From: Nitrospirota bacterium
GTDB taxonomy: Bacteria; Nitrospirota_A; Leptospirillia; Leptospirillales; Leptospirillaceae
Direction of reading: 5' to 3'
NCBI GenBank assembly: GCA_027415455.1
Contig: DAIBSV010000056.1
Location: 1 to 11,820 of the forward strand
DNA length: 11,820 nt
Shown: piece by piece, positions 5,736 to 11,820 of the stretch
Layout: every line of letters starts with the position of its first letter
Numbering within the stretch: the stretch's first letter is position 1
The notes under the pieces: generated by a model
What the model was told of the DNA's origin: nothing
The model's database searches: none
Seen by the model: the letters and a program-made list of their open reading frames with translations, nothing else
Program-made: the position numbers and the translations under genes

Positions 5736-7106
5736 ATGCTCGACAGGAATCGGATTCTGAAGGATCCCGCGGCGGCCGAACGGGCCTTCCGCTCGCGCGG
5801 CCTATCGGTGGAGATGGGGGCTCTTATGGACCTCGACGCCGAATGGTTCGGCGCGGTCCGGGAATGGGAGGCCCTCCGGGAGAAGCGCAACACCCTCTCC
5901 GCCGAAATCGGACTCCGGAAGCGGAAAAACGAGCCGACCGGGGAGATCGAGGCCCAGGTCCGGTCCGTGAACGAGGCGATCGGGAGTGCCGAGGAGAAGA
6001 AGCGCGCTCTCGAAGCCCGCCGGGAAGAGGTGTGGCTCTCCCTTCCGAACCTCCCCCACGACAGCGTTCCCGTCGGAGCGGACGAGACCGGGAACGTCGA
6101 GCTCCGGCGCGCCGGTGAGCCCCCCGTCTTTTCCTTTCCCCCGAAGCCCCACTGGGAAATCGGGGCGGGGCTCGGCATCCTGGACTTCGACCGGGCGGCC
6201 CGGATGTCGGGAGCGCGCTTCTCCCTTCTCTCCGATGCCGGCGCCCGCCTCGAGCGCGCCCTCGTCGCCTTCATGCTCGACTGCCACACCGCCTCCCCCC
6301 GACCCGACGGGTCGTCCCCCTACCGGGAGCTCTCGGTCCCCTACCTCGTGCTTCCGGAGAGCCTACGGGCGACCGGCCAGCTCCCCAAGTTCCGTGAGGA
6401 GCTCTTCTACGTCGAGGCCGACGATCTCTATCTGATCCCCACGGCGGAGGTCCCCGTCACGAACACCCTGCGGGGCGAAATCGTCGAGGAGGCCGCCCTT
6501 CCCCTCAAGTTCTGCTCCTATACCGCCTGTTTCCGGCGGGAGGCGGGGGCGGCGGGAAAGGACACGCGGGGACTGATCCGGCAGCACCAGTTCGACAAGG
6601 TCGAGCTGGTCTGGTTTTCCACCCCGGAAGACTCCTGGACCCATCTCGAGACGCTCACGGGGGACGCCGCCGGCATCCTGGATCGCCTGGGGCTCCCCTA
6701 TCGCGTGATCGCCCTCTGCACGGGAGACCTGGGCTTCTCCGCCGCCAAGACCTACGACATCGAGGTCTGGTTCCCCTCCCAGGGCCGGTACCGGGAGATC
6801 TCCTCCTGCTCGAACTTCACCGACTTCCAGGCCCGGCGGGGACAGATCCGGTACCGTCGCTCCGCAGACCGGAAGGTCCAGCCTCTCCATACCCTGAACG
6901 GTTCGGGGCTGGCCATCGGCCGGACCCTGGCCGCCATCTTCGAGAATTTTCAGACGGAGGAGGGGGGGGTCCGGATTCCGGAGCCCCTGGTCCCCTACAT
7001 GGGGGGAATCTCCTATCTCGACCCCAGAGACGCCGTTCCGCTTTCCGGCTCTTCCCGGGCGGTTCGGGAAAAACGAACGACGACAGACCCTCAATATGAA
7101 GGATGA
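5736..7106 (+). CDS. serS: Seryl-tRNA synthetase
   Basis: The 456-residue class II synthetase charges tRNA-Ser with serine in the cytosol. Residues about 32-105 form the charged helical arm that contacts the tRNA long variable arm (EWEALREKRNTLSAEIGLRK and following). TAEVPVTN (236-243), motif 2 with FRREAGAAGKDTRGLIRQHQF (266-286) and motif 3 with NGSGLAIGRTLAAIFEN (388-404) are clear, as are SAAKTYDIEVW and ISSCSNFTDFQARR. ATG 5736 was chosen because MLDRNRILKDP matches the usual start and AGGAGAGCC precedes it; the open frame further upstream has no family similarity. The roughly 30-residue tail after YMGG is longer than in most homologues and rich in charged residues. The next gene starts 4 bp after the stop, so it leads an operon. 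Confidence 0.97.
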   Translation: MLDRNRILKDPAAAERAFRSRGLSVEMGALMDLDAEWFGAVREWEALREKRNTLSAEIGLRKRKNEPTGEIEAQVRSVNEAIGSAEEKKRALEARREEVWLSLPNLPHDSVPVGADETGNVELRRAGEPPVFSFPPKPHWEIGAGLGILDFDRAARMSGARFSLLSDAGARLERALVAFMLDCHTASPRPDGSSPYRELSVPYLVLPESLRATGQLPKFREELFYVEADDLYLIPTAEVPVTNTLRGEIVEEAALPLKFCSYTACFRREAGAAGKDTRGLIRQHQFDKVELVWFSTPEDSWTHLETLTGDAAGILDRLGLPYRVIALCTGDLGFSAAKTYDIEVWFPSQGRYREISSCSNFTDFQARRGQIRYRRSADRKVQPLHTLNGSGLAIGRTLAAIFENFQTEEGGVRIPEPLVPYMGGISYLDPRDAVPLSGSSRAVREKRTTTDPQYEG

Positions 7107-7110
7107 TCCG

Positions 7111-7482
7111 ATGGCAGACGGCAGCGCGAAGGGAACAGTTCTTTTTGTGGGGCGGGACATCTTTCTCGGAACGATGGTTTCCCAGGTTGTCCAGAAGACC
7201 GGCTTCTCCTACCGTTCTTCCGTTCCGGCCAATGTCATCGAGACGGTGTCGGGGGATCCCAGGATCCGGGCCGTGGTCGCGGACCTCAAGGAATCCAAGG
7301 AGTTTCTTTCCGAGATCGTGGAGTCGGGAGGGACCGGAAGCCGTCCGCGCCTGATCGCCATCGCCTTCCACACCGACATCGACTCCAAGCGCCAGGCCCA
7401 GAAGGCAGGGTTCGAGCATGTGATCCACCGCTCCCAGATCCAGTCCCTCCTTCCCCAGATCCTGACCGAAAAAAAACCGTGA
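7111..7482 (+). CDS. Degenerate receiver-like (CheY-fold) protein
   Basis: This cytosolic protein of 123 residues has an alternating beta/alpha layout like a response-regulator receiver: TVLFVGRDIFLGTMVSQVVQ (9-28), RAVVADLKE (53-61), RLIAIAFHTD (80-89) and a C-terminal helix after GFEHVIHRSQI. Canonical residues are mostly lost. The acidic pair after strand 1 is replaced by GRD, and the conserved lysine near the end is HR. Asp58 in VVADL is at the usual phosphorylation-site place, and Thr88 follows strand 4. It is probably a phosphorylation-independent pseudo-receiver that acts by protein contact; this is inference from fold pattern only. ATG 7111 has GAAGGA 7 nt upstream; ATG 7096, inside serS, is the alternative. 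It lies between serS and a TPR gene in one transcription unit. Confidence 0.65.
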   Translation: MADGSAKGTVLFVGRDIFLGTMVSQVVQKTGFSYRSSVPANVIETVSGDPRIRAVVADLKESKEFLSEIVESGGTGSRPRLIAIAFHTDIDSKRQAQKAGFEHVIHRSQIQSLLPQILTEKKP

Positions 7483-7489
7483 GTGCCCC

Positions 7490-8155
7490 ATGCTCCGCAT
7501 GATTCTCCCGCTCCTCCTGGTCCTGGTACCCGTTCCACTCGCCCTCGCATTCCCCCTTCCGGACTGTCCCGGGCCGGCTCCGTCCTCCCTTCCCCCGGAG
7601 CCGAAAGGCCCCCCGACGGAGCCGGAGATCCGCTCCCTTCTCCTTGCGGCCCGGACCGTCCGGGACGTTCCGTCCGCCCGTCCGCTCGGAGAGGAGGCCC
7701 TCTCCCGGGCCGGAGCGATGGTCTCCTCCCTCCTTGCGGAACGCCCGGAAGACGCGACCCTCCACGCCCTGGCGGGGGAGCGGGATCTTCTTCTGGTCCA
7801 GTACCGGGGCTTTCCGGGAGGTATGGCCTACGGGAAGAAGGCGGCGGCCGAAAACGACCGGGCCCTGACGCTCGATCCCAAAGACGCCGAAGCCCATCTC
7901 TCGAAGGGGATCGAACTCTATTTCAAGCCCTGGTTCGTGGGGGGGTCGGTCCCCCGGGCCCTCAAGGAATTCGAGCGGGCGAACCGTCTCCGGCCGGACG
8001 ATCCCCGGATCCTCTCCTGGATCGGGATCGTCCGCCACCGTCTCGGACATCCCGGCGCCCGCTCCTTCATGGAAGCGGCCCTGAAGCTGTGTCCCGGAAG
8101 CCCCCTCTACGAGGCCCGGGCCAAAACCTTCGATCCCCGGGCCAAGCACCGGTGA
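7490..8155 (+). CDS. Exported TPR-repeat protein
   Basis: The 221-residue protein starts with a hydrophobic Sec-type signal, MLRMILPLLLVLVPVPLALA. Cleavage after LALA is likely; Cys26 is too far for a standard lipobox, so it is probably periplasmic rather than a lipoprotein. A Pro-rich linker follows to about residue 45. The rest is helical with TPR-like hairpins at about 68-105, 115-147 (ENDRALTLDPKDAEAHLSKG) and 157-205 (ALKEFERANRLRPDDPRILS and following). TPRs bind proteins, and no enzyme motif is seen. The gene starts 7 bp after the receiver-like gene with a poor Shine-Dalgarno site, which suggests coupled translation. ATG 7499 would also keep most of the signal. Its stop overlaps the GTG of the next gene. 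Confidence 0.75.
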   Translation: MLRMILPLLLVLVPVPLALAFPLPDCPGPAPSSLPPEPKGPPTEPEIRSLLLAARTVRDVPSARPLGEEALSRAGAMVSSLLAERPEDATLHALAGERDLLLVQYRGFPGGMAYGKKAAAENDRALTLDPKDAEAHLSKGIELYFKPWFVGGSVPRALKEFERANRLRPDDPRILSWIGIVRHRLGHPGARSFMEAALKLCPGSPLYEARAKTFDPRAKHR

Positions 8156-8388
8156 TCGAGCAAGGTCAGCGCCGATACCTCCGGCGGGAGGAGCGGGTCC
8201 ACCACCGGGACTATCCCGAGTGGGGGACGGGCCGGGTGGTCGAGACCCGCGAATCCTCGGTACCCGGCGGGGCCTGTTTCGTCCTTGTCCTCTTCGAGGA
8301 CGGCCAGGAGCGTCTCTTCTTCAACGATCTGAACGATCCCCGCTGCTGCTACTATGCGGGACTCCTCCGAAGCCTTCGGGCCCTGTAG
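8152..8388 (+). CDS. Small DUF3553-type protein, GTG start
   Basis: A 78-residue protein starts at GTG 8152 in a GTGA overlap with the TPR gene stop. The core ERVHHRDYPEWGTGRVVETR (14-33) followed by VLVLFEDGQERLF (44-56) is the small SH3/Tudor-like beta-barrel pattern of DUF3553. A similar domain is found at the C-terminus of UvrD/PcrA helicases, where it contacts RNA polymerase, so nucleic-acid or polymerase binding is possible but not shown. The C-terminal part has an unusual CCYY. The same frame is open far upstream, but only the part after GTG 8152 looks like protein; the rest is antiparallel shadow of the TPR gene. It is the last gene of the serS operon. Confidence 0.75.
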   Translation: MIEQGQRRYLRREERVHHRDYPEWGTGRVVETRESSVPGGACFVLVLFEDGQERLFFNDLNDPRCCYYAGLLRSLRAL

Positions 8389-8642
8389 GAGACCGTCGCC
8401 GCCGGCGATCGCGCGTTCCTGTCCTTCCTGTCCCTTCCGGTTTCACCTCTCTCCGGTCTCTTCCGGGCCCTTCTGCCGATGACCCGCCAAGGCGTTCTCC
8501 CGGGAGGCCCCCTCCGCGACGACCCACTCCCTGGTCCGGCCCCTTTCCCCCCAAGGCCGGCCGGATTCGAGAAGAAATCAAGGCCCTGGAGAGATCCGGG
8601 AAAACTGTCCGTCCCCCCTGCGTCGCCGAATCATGTTGTCTC
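8389..8642. other. Intergenic region after the serS operon
   Basis: No convincing gene is seen in these 254 bases; frames on both strands are Pro/Arg/Gly-rich without motifs. A short hairpin TCGCC-GCC-GGCGA at 8396-8408 follows the operon stop by about 10 nt and is followed by GC-rich then TTCCTGTCC sequence. It might be a weak or Rho-assisted terminator, but it has no U-tract. Confidence 0.5.
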
Positions 8643-9425
8643 TCATGGTGACAGGTCGATAAAGTCTGCCATGGCATGAAGCTGAGAAGCTTTCCAAATG
8701 TTTCGGTCATGGGGCGCCAGCTCAAATAGTGCTCCAGGTGCTTCGTGGCCACCCCATGAATCCGTCGCCTCCACTCTTTCAGCCGAGAACGGGTGGCGGA
8801 AGCTGCTGGATGTGGTAGGCGCCAGCCAAGACTCTGATCCCCTTGTTCAGGTTCACCGCCCATGGGCCACGCTCCTCTTTCGAGTCGACAGGGCGATGGG
8901 GCCTTTTTCTCCTCCGTCCGAGCAGAGAACCGCATCCCGGGCCAGGAGGGGTTCCAGAACCGGAACCAGTTCCCGGAAGAGCCTCCGTTTTGCGTCCCGG
9001 CCGCCCCGTTTTCGAGCCTGTCCCCCAAGTCTGCCCCCGCTGTCCTTTGCCGGATCCCGAAAACCAGGTTTCGTCGGTTTCTACGATGCCGCTTTCCTTC
9101 CGGGCCGAAAGACAGGAAGGCAAGGCCAGAAACCGGTGCCTCCGCAGAAAGGCGGCTTTGGTATTGATCCCGCGTCGTCCGGCCGCTTCCCGGACCGAAC
9201 CCTCGCTGAATTTCTCCAGGAAATATGGCCATCGGACCTTCTGGTGCAGTCCCGAAAGGGCGTGTCCTGAAGGTGCGCCGGCATCCACGGCATCGGAAGC
9301 GCGGGAACCCGGCGGACTGTTCCCACGGCCGGACTCCGGATGCTGGCATTGAGACACGCGGTGGAAGTCCCACCAGAGAAACCACCTCGTCCACCGGGGC
9401 CTTCTTGCTTCTCCCGCTGTTCCAT
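8643..9425 (-). pseudogene. IS1595-family transposase, multiply frameshifted
   Basis: Pieces in all three minus-strand frames line up as one transposase. From the 5' side: a zinc-ribbon (QCQHPESGRGNS, then in a new frame RFRCRGCRRTF), YFLEKFSEGSVREAAGRRG, AFLRRHRFLALP, the first catalytic aspartate in GIVETDETWFSG, the second in DAVLCSDGGEKGPIALSTRK (another frame), then VNLNKGIRVLAGAYHIQ, and SRLKEWRRRIHGVATKHLEH followed by YLSWR. These are hallmarks of the IS1595 (ISXO2-like) DDE family. At least four frame changes are needed, so it is dead. The probable original start is ATG 9425, though frames differ early on, and the end is TGA at 8643. I could not find terminal inverted repeats by eye, so the element's limits are unknown. 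Confidence 0.85.
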
Positions 9426-9594
9426 CAAAACTGAAAGAATTGTTAAAAAGTAGGATATCTTTCGACAGGACTCCGCGAGGTGGAGTGCGCGCGGGCCGCC
9501 GGCCCCCACATGGATCCCGGGAGAAGCACCTCCCGAAGCTTCAAAGCCCTTCGCGATGCCCTCAGCGCCCTGGGCAGGGCGGACTTTCCCTGAC

Positions 9595-9873
9595 TCATCA
9601 TGAGGCGAAAACAGACCCTTGCCATTGGGCAACTCTTTCCCGGGCAAGTTTCGCCCGGGCCTCTTGCTACTTCCGGGTGGTTGGCTTCCGGCAGCCACTC
9701 CCCTGCCAGCGCTCCGGCGACATCCGCCGCCGTCTCCCTCACGCGAATATGACAGAGCGCCGCCAGTTTCTTCGGATTCCGTTTTTCCACCACGATCGCC
9801 CGTTCGGTCCGGAACACCCCACTCCTGATCAACCCGCGTTTGAAGACGGGAAAAAAGGTCAGAGGATGGCTCC
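9595..9873 (-). pseudogene. Unrecognised protein-like remnant, perhaps IS110-type
   Basis: One minus-strand frame reads FFPVFKRGLIRSGVFRTERA, then VVEKRNPKKLAALCHIRVRE and TAADVAGALAGEW, which looks like real protein. After about 9680 another frame gives QEARAKLARERVAQWQGSVF and ends at two stop codons (9595-9600), which suggests a frameshift in an older gene. The NPKKLAALCHIRV and ALAGEW parts recall the middle of IS110-family transposases, but the expected following EHLFAL segment is not seen. It lies just upstream of the IS1595 remnant on the same strand. Identity is uncertain. Confidence 0.35.
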
Positions 9874-10118
9874 GTCCGGATGATGTCCGTCCTGCCGGGC
9901 TGGCGCGGTCCGGCGACGAGGGGGAATCATCCTGGGGCCCGTGATCTCCCGATCAGGCAGATTGTCGATTCAATTTCCGATGTTCAGGAACTCTCGGAAG
10001 AATCCGCATTCTCCCTGCCGCTCTTCCTCCGATCGGGAGGAGGGCTCTTGTCGTGCATTTTCTCCGGGATTTTGCGATTCCACTCGGCCTCCGGAGAGCG
10101 CTCTCCCCGGTGCGTCCC

Positions 10119-10146
10119 TTGATGCATCAAGTCAAGTGGCTACCAT
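10119..10146 (+). promoter_or_regulatory. Palindromic operator candidate over a possible sigma-70 promoter
   Basis: TTGATGCATCAA (10119-10130) is a perfect 12-bp palindrome. Its left half, TTGATG, also serves as a -35 with TACCAT (10141-10146) at 16 bp spacing. A regulator bound here would block or guide transcription toward the chemoreceptor. The palindrome is certain, its function is not. Confidence 0.35.
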
Positions 10147-10173
10147 ATAAAGGAATTATTAATTTGTTGTCGA

Positions 10174-10189
10174 TGGTCTGGATTTTGCT
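10174..10189 (+). promoter_or_regulatory. Sigma-54-like (-24/-12) promoter for the chemoreceptor
   Basis: TGGTCTGGATTTTGCT keeps the essential GG and GC dinucleotides exactly 10 bp apart and the TTGCT of the -12 element. The middle of the -24 box deviates from TGGCACG. An AT-rich tract upstream would allow bending. The start would be near 10200, about 65 bp before the ATG. Sigma-54 control of motility and chemotaxis genes is common. Confidence 0.45.
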
Positions 10190-10265
10190 AAGCCCCAATG
10201 TTTTTTTGTGACCAATCGCGTCCGGAAAAAAGGGCGCGTTCCCCCTGAATCCCTGGAGAAGAGTC

Positions 10266-11351
10266 ATGAAGGATTCCCTGTTTCCGGGGCTTTCCCCGGA
10301 ACGCGTCTCCCCCGCCGCCGGTTTGGAAGGCGCGATCGCCGGAGACCTCGACGTTCTGCTTGGTGGCTGTTCCGGGTGTGCCGGGAAAATTCTCGACGCG
10401 ATCCAGTCCGACGGGGTCGCTCTGGCCGCCACCGACCCGGGAGAGGGAAAGGGCGGGAACCGTCTCGTCTACATGAACCGGAAGATGAAGGAGATCGTCC
10501 GGAAAATGTCCGGCGATCTCGAGAGCCGGTACGGGCTCTCCACGGATGCCGTTTTGGGAGCCTCCATCCACCGGTTCCACCAGGATCCCGACAGGATCCG
10601 GAGGATTCTGTCGGGACTTGCGCCCGGGGAAACCCGCCGGAACCAGGTCATTTCCGTCGGTTCCATGCGGTTCCGTTCGGTCACCGGGGTCCTGACCGAC
10701 GGGTCCGGCCGCCGCATCGCCTACCTGACGGTCTTCACCGACATCACCTCACAAGCGCATCTGGAGGCCGTCTCCGGGGAATCCGCCGAGATTTCCCGGA
10801 TGACGGGGGAGCTCGCCGAAAAGGTGTCCGCTCTTTCGGAGACGGCCGACTCCGGCCGGGAGATTATCCTCCAGATGGTTCGCGGGGTGCTCGTCAACGA
10901 AGAGATGATGCAGGATCTCGTCCGGGAGGTGGAGGTCCTCGGGAGCCGTTCCGAAGAGATCGGAACCGTTGCCGGAACGATCGGCCGGATCGCTTCGCAA
11001 ACACGGCTTCTGGCCCTGAACGCCGCGATCGAGGCGGCCCGGGCCGGCCGGGAGGGGCGGGGATTCTCCGTCGTGGCCGAAGAGGTCCGGAGTCTCGCGG
11101 AGCGGACGGCAGCCGCCACAAAGGAAATCGGCACCATGATCCGGAGGGTGCAGGAAGAGATATCGCGGACCGTCCGCCTCCTCTCCGAAGGGATTTCGCG
11201 ATCGTCTGGGAACCGGGAGCTGGCAAGGGCCACTGAGGTGGTCCTCGAAGCGGTCCGGGAGGAAAACCGGCTGTTCCTCGAAGCCATTGCCGACATCGCG
11301 CGGGCGGCCGCCCAGCAGGAGCGCTCCGTCCGGAGTTTTCTCGCGGAATGA
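10266..11351 (+). CDS. Soluble PAS-domain methyl-accepting chemotaxis protein
   Basis: The 361-residue protein has no transmembrane segment or signal peptide, so it is a cytoplasmic chemoreceptor. Residues about 40-162 look like a PAS domain ([38 protein letters not shown]). Residues 163-361 form the signalling coiled coil with its conserved tip, [20 protein letters not shown] (242-261) then [20 protein letters not shown]. The arms on both sides of the tip are nearly equal, about 75-79 residues, giving a short receptor near 28 heptads in total. The tip should bind CheW and CheA. A CSGC pair (Cys35, Cys38) sits just before the PAS core and could bind metal or sense redox; the ligand is unknown. 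GGAGAAGA precedes ATG 10266 at good spacing. No other chemotaxis gene is in the window. Confidence 0.9.
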   Translation: MKDSLFPGLSPERVSPAAGLEGAIAGDLDVLLGGCSGCAGKILDAIQSDGVALAATDPGEGKGGNRLVYMNRKMKEIVRKMSGDLESRYGLSTDAVLGASIHRFHQDPDRIRRILSGLAPGETRRNQVISVGSMRFRSVTGVLTDGSGRRIAYLTVFTDITSQAHLEAVSGESAEISRMTGELAEKVSALSETADSGREIILQMVRGVLVNEEMMQDLVREVEVLGSRSEEIGTVAGTIGRIASQTRLLALNAAIEAARAGREGRGFSVVAEEVRSLAERTAAATKEIGTMIRRVQEEISRTVRLLSEGISRSSGNRELARATEVVLEAVREENRLFLEAIADIARAAAQQERSVRSFLAE

Positions 11352-11365
11352 ACCACCCTTTTTTC

Positions 11366-11386
11366 CTCCGGCTCCGGGAGCCGGAG
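11366..11386. terminator. GC-rich hairpin after the chemoreceptor
   Basis: CTCCGGCTC, loop CGG, GAGCCGGAG forms a perfect 9-bp stem 14 nt after the stop. The T6 run lies before the stem on the plus strand, not after it, so it is not a standard intrinsic terminator. It may still protect or end the transcript. Confidence 0.45.
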
Positions 11387-11480
11387 CATCCCGCCCGCCA
11401 TCTTCCGGATCCGGTCCGATTCCCGGAGGGCGTTTCTTCGTCGAAAATTCGTCCCTCTCACCGAAAGGACCGTTGAGACC

Positions 11481-11820
11481 ATGCCTTGCGCACCTGAAAT
11501 GTTCCCGAATCTTTCCGGAAAGACCCTTTTCGATGCGAACACCCTCTCCCAGGGCCTCCGGATCTTCGGGAGAAGCCTCCTCTGCTCCAGCGTCCTCCGC
11601 GACCGGACGCTCCATGTCCGGCGTGTCATGGACGGACTGGAGTCCGGCCCCGGTCCGGGAATCCGCTTTTTTTTCGTGCTCTTCACGGAGGGGGAGAGCT
11701 CCGGAGATCTCGAGATTTTCTGGCGGGAGTCTCCGCCGGGATCCGTCCGGGTCCGCTCCGAGAGGGCCGTCCTGGATCGCCTCCGCTCCCTGGAAGGCTT
11801 CCGTCTTCCGAGGGATCTGC
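11481..11820 (+). CDS. Unrecognised protein, 3' end beyond the window
   Basis: The frame from ATG 11481 (MPCAPEMFPNLSGKTLFDAN) stays open for 113 codons to the right edge with codon use like its neighbours. AAGGA lies 11 nt upstream, a little far; ATG 11499 is an alternative start. Visible features are a hydrophobic strand GIRFFFVLFTEGE followed by DLEIFWRE, then an Arg-rich stretch (VRVRSERAVLDRLRSLEG). There is no signal peptide or transmembrane helix, and I recognise no domain. It follows the chemoreceptor by about 130 bp in the same direction and may share its transcript or have its own promoter. Confidence 0.6.
   Translation, partial: MPCAPEMFPNLSGKTLFDANTLSQGLRIFGRSLLCSSVLRDRTLHVRRVMDGLESGPGPGIRFFFVLFTEGESSGDLEIFWRESPPGSVRVRSERAVLDRLRSLEGFRLPRDL

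Larger units (their letters stand above)
9874..10265. other. Upstream region of the chemoreceptor gene
   Basis: There is no convincing gene here; a plus-strand frame at 9880-10122 has no motif or good start site. The region carries a hairpin TCCTCC-GATCG-GGAGGA (10025-10041), a 14-bp palindrome GGAGAGCGCTCTCC (10093-10106), a 12-bp palindrome TTGATGCATCAA (10119-10130), an AT-rich tract (10141-10170) unlike the rest of the window, and a sigma-54-like element at 10174-10189. Confidence 0.6.

Noticed and set aside
7483..8151. N-terminal extension of the DUF3553 frame
   Set aside because: This part is a plus-strand shadow of the TPR gene (Pro/Arg/Ser-rich); the signal peptide and TPRs are in the other frame.
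9880..10122. Plus-strand 80-codon frame before the chemoreceptor
   Set aside because: No Shine-Dalgarno site, no recognisable motif, and it overlaps two palindromes; probably non-coding.

Overview
The window is GC-rich bacterial DNA with strong G/C third-position use, purine-rich Shine-Dalgarno sites and no intron or archaeal signals. The gene set is a B12-dependent ribonucleotide reductase, the AmmeMemoRadiSam trio, a host-attachment-type protein, DUF3553 and a soluble chemoreceptor. This fits a free-living, probably motile Gram-negative-type bacterium; Nitrospirota (Leptospirillum-like) or a deltaproteobacterial lineage is a guess only.

Layout. (1) Positions 1-454 hold the 5' end of nrdJ on the minus strand. 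It stops matching its family near position 74, where an inverted piece from much further inside nrdJ appears on the plus strand (1-79). This is either an inversion inside the gene or a chimeric contig end. Two 16-bp sites with the spacing of an NrdR operator lie upstream of the nrdJ start. (2) 837-3307 is a translationally coupled pair: a Memo-AMMECR1 fusion and its radical SAM partner (AmmeMemoRadiSam system). (3) A convergent host-attachment-family gene follows (3324-3770, minus). (4) About 3815-5582 is an IS605-type element with a tnpA broken by internal deletion, an intact tnpB with all RuvC catalytic residues, and a structured 3' tail that is a candidate omega RNA. The two divergent reading frames begin inside one inverted repeat, and a good promoter sits so close to tnpB that its mRNA may be leaderless. 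(5) 5736-8388 is a tight operon: serS, a degenerate receiver-like protein, an exported TPR protein, and a small DUF3553 protein starting at an overlapping GTG. (6) 8389-10265 is a decayed region with a multiply frameshifted IS1595-family transposase, a second protein-like remnant, and then palindromes and a sigma-54-like promoter. (7) 10266-11351 encodes a soluble PAS chemoreceptor with an N-terminal CxxC. (8) An unrecognised gene starts at 11481 and runs off the right edge.

The accessory signal is concentrated in the IS605/TnpB element and in the IS graveyard before the chemoreceptor. The best candidates for new biology are the transposase-less TnpB with its tail RNA and overlapping divergent start region, the fused AmmeMemoRadiSam proteins, and the small genes cotranscribed with serS. 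No CRISPR array, tRNA or rRNA was seen.
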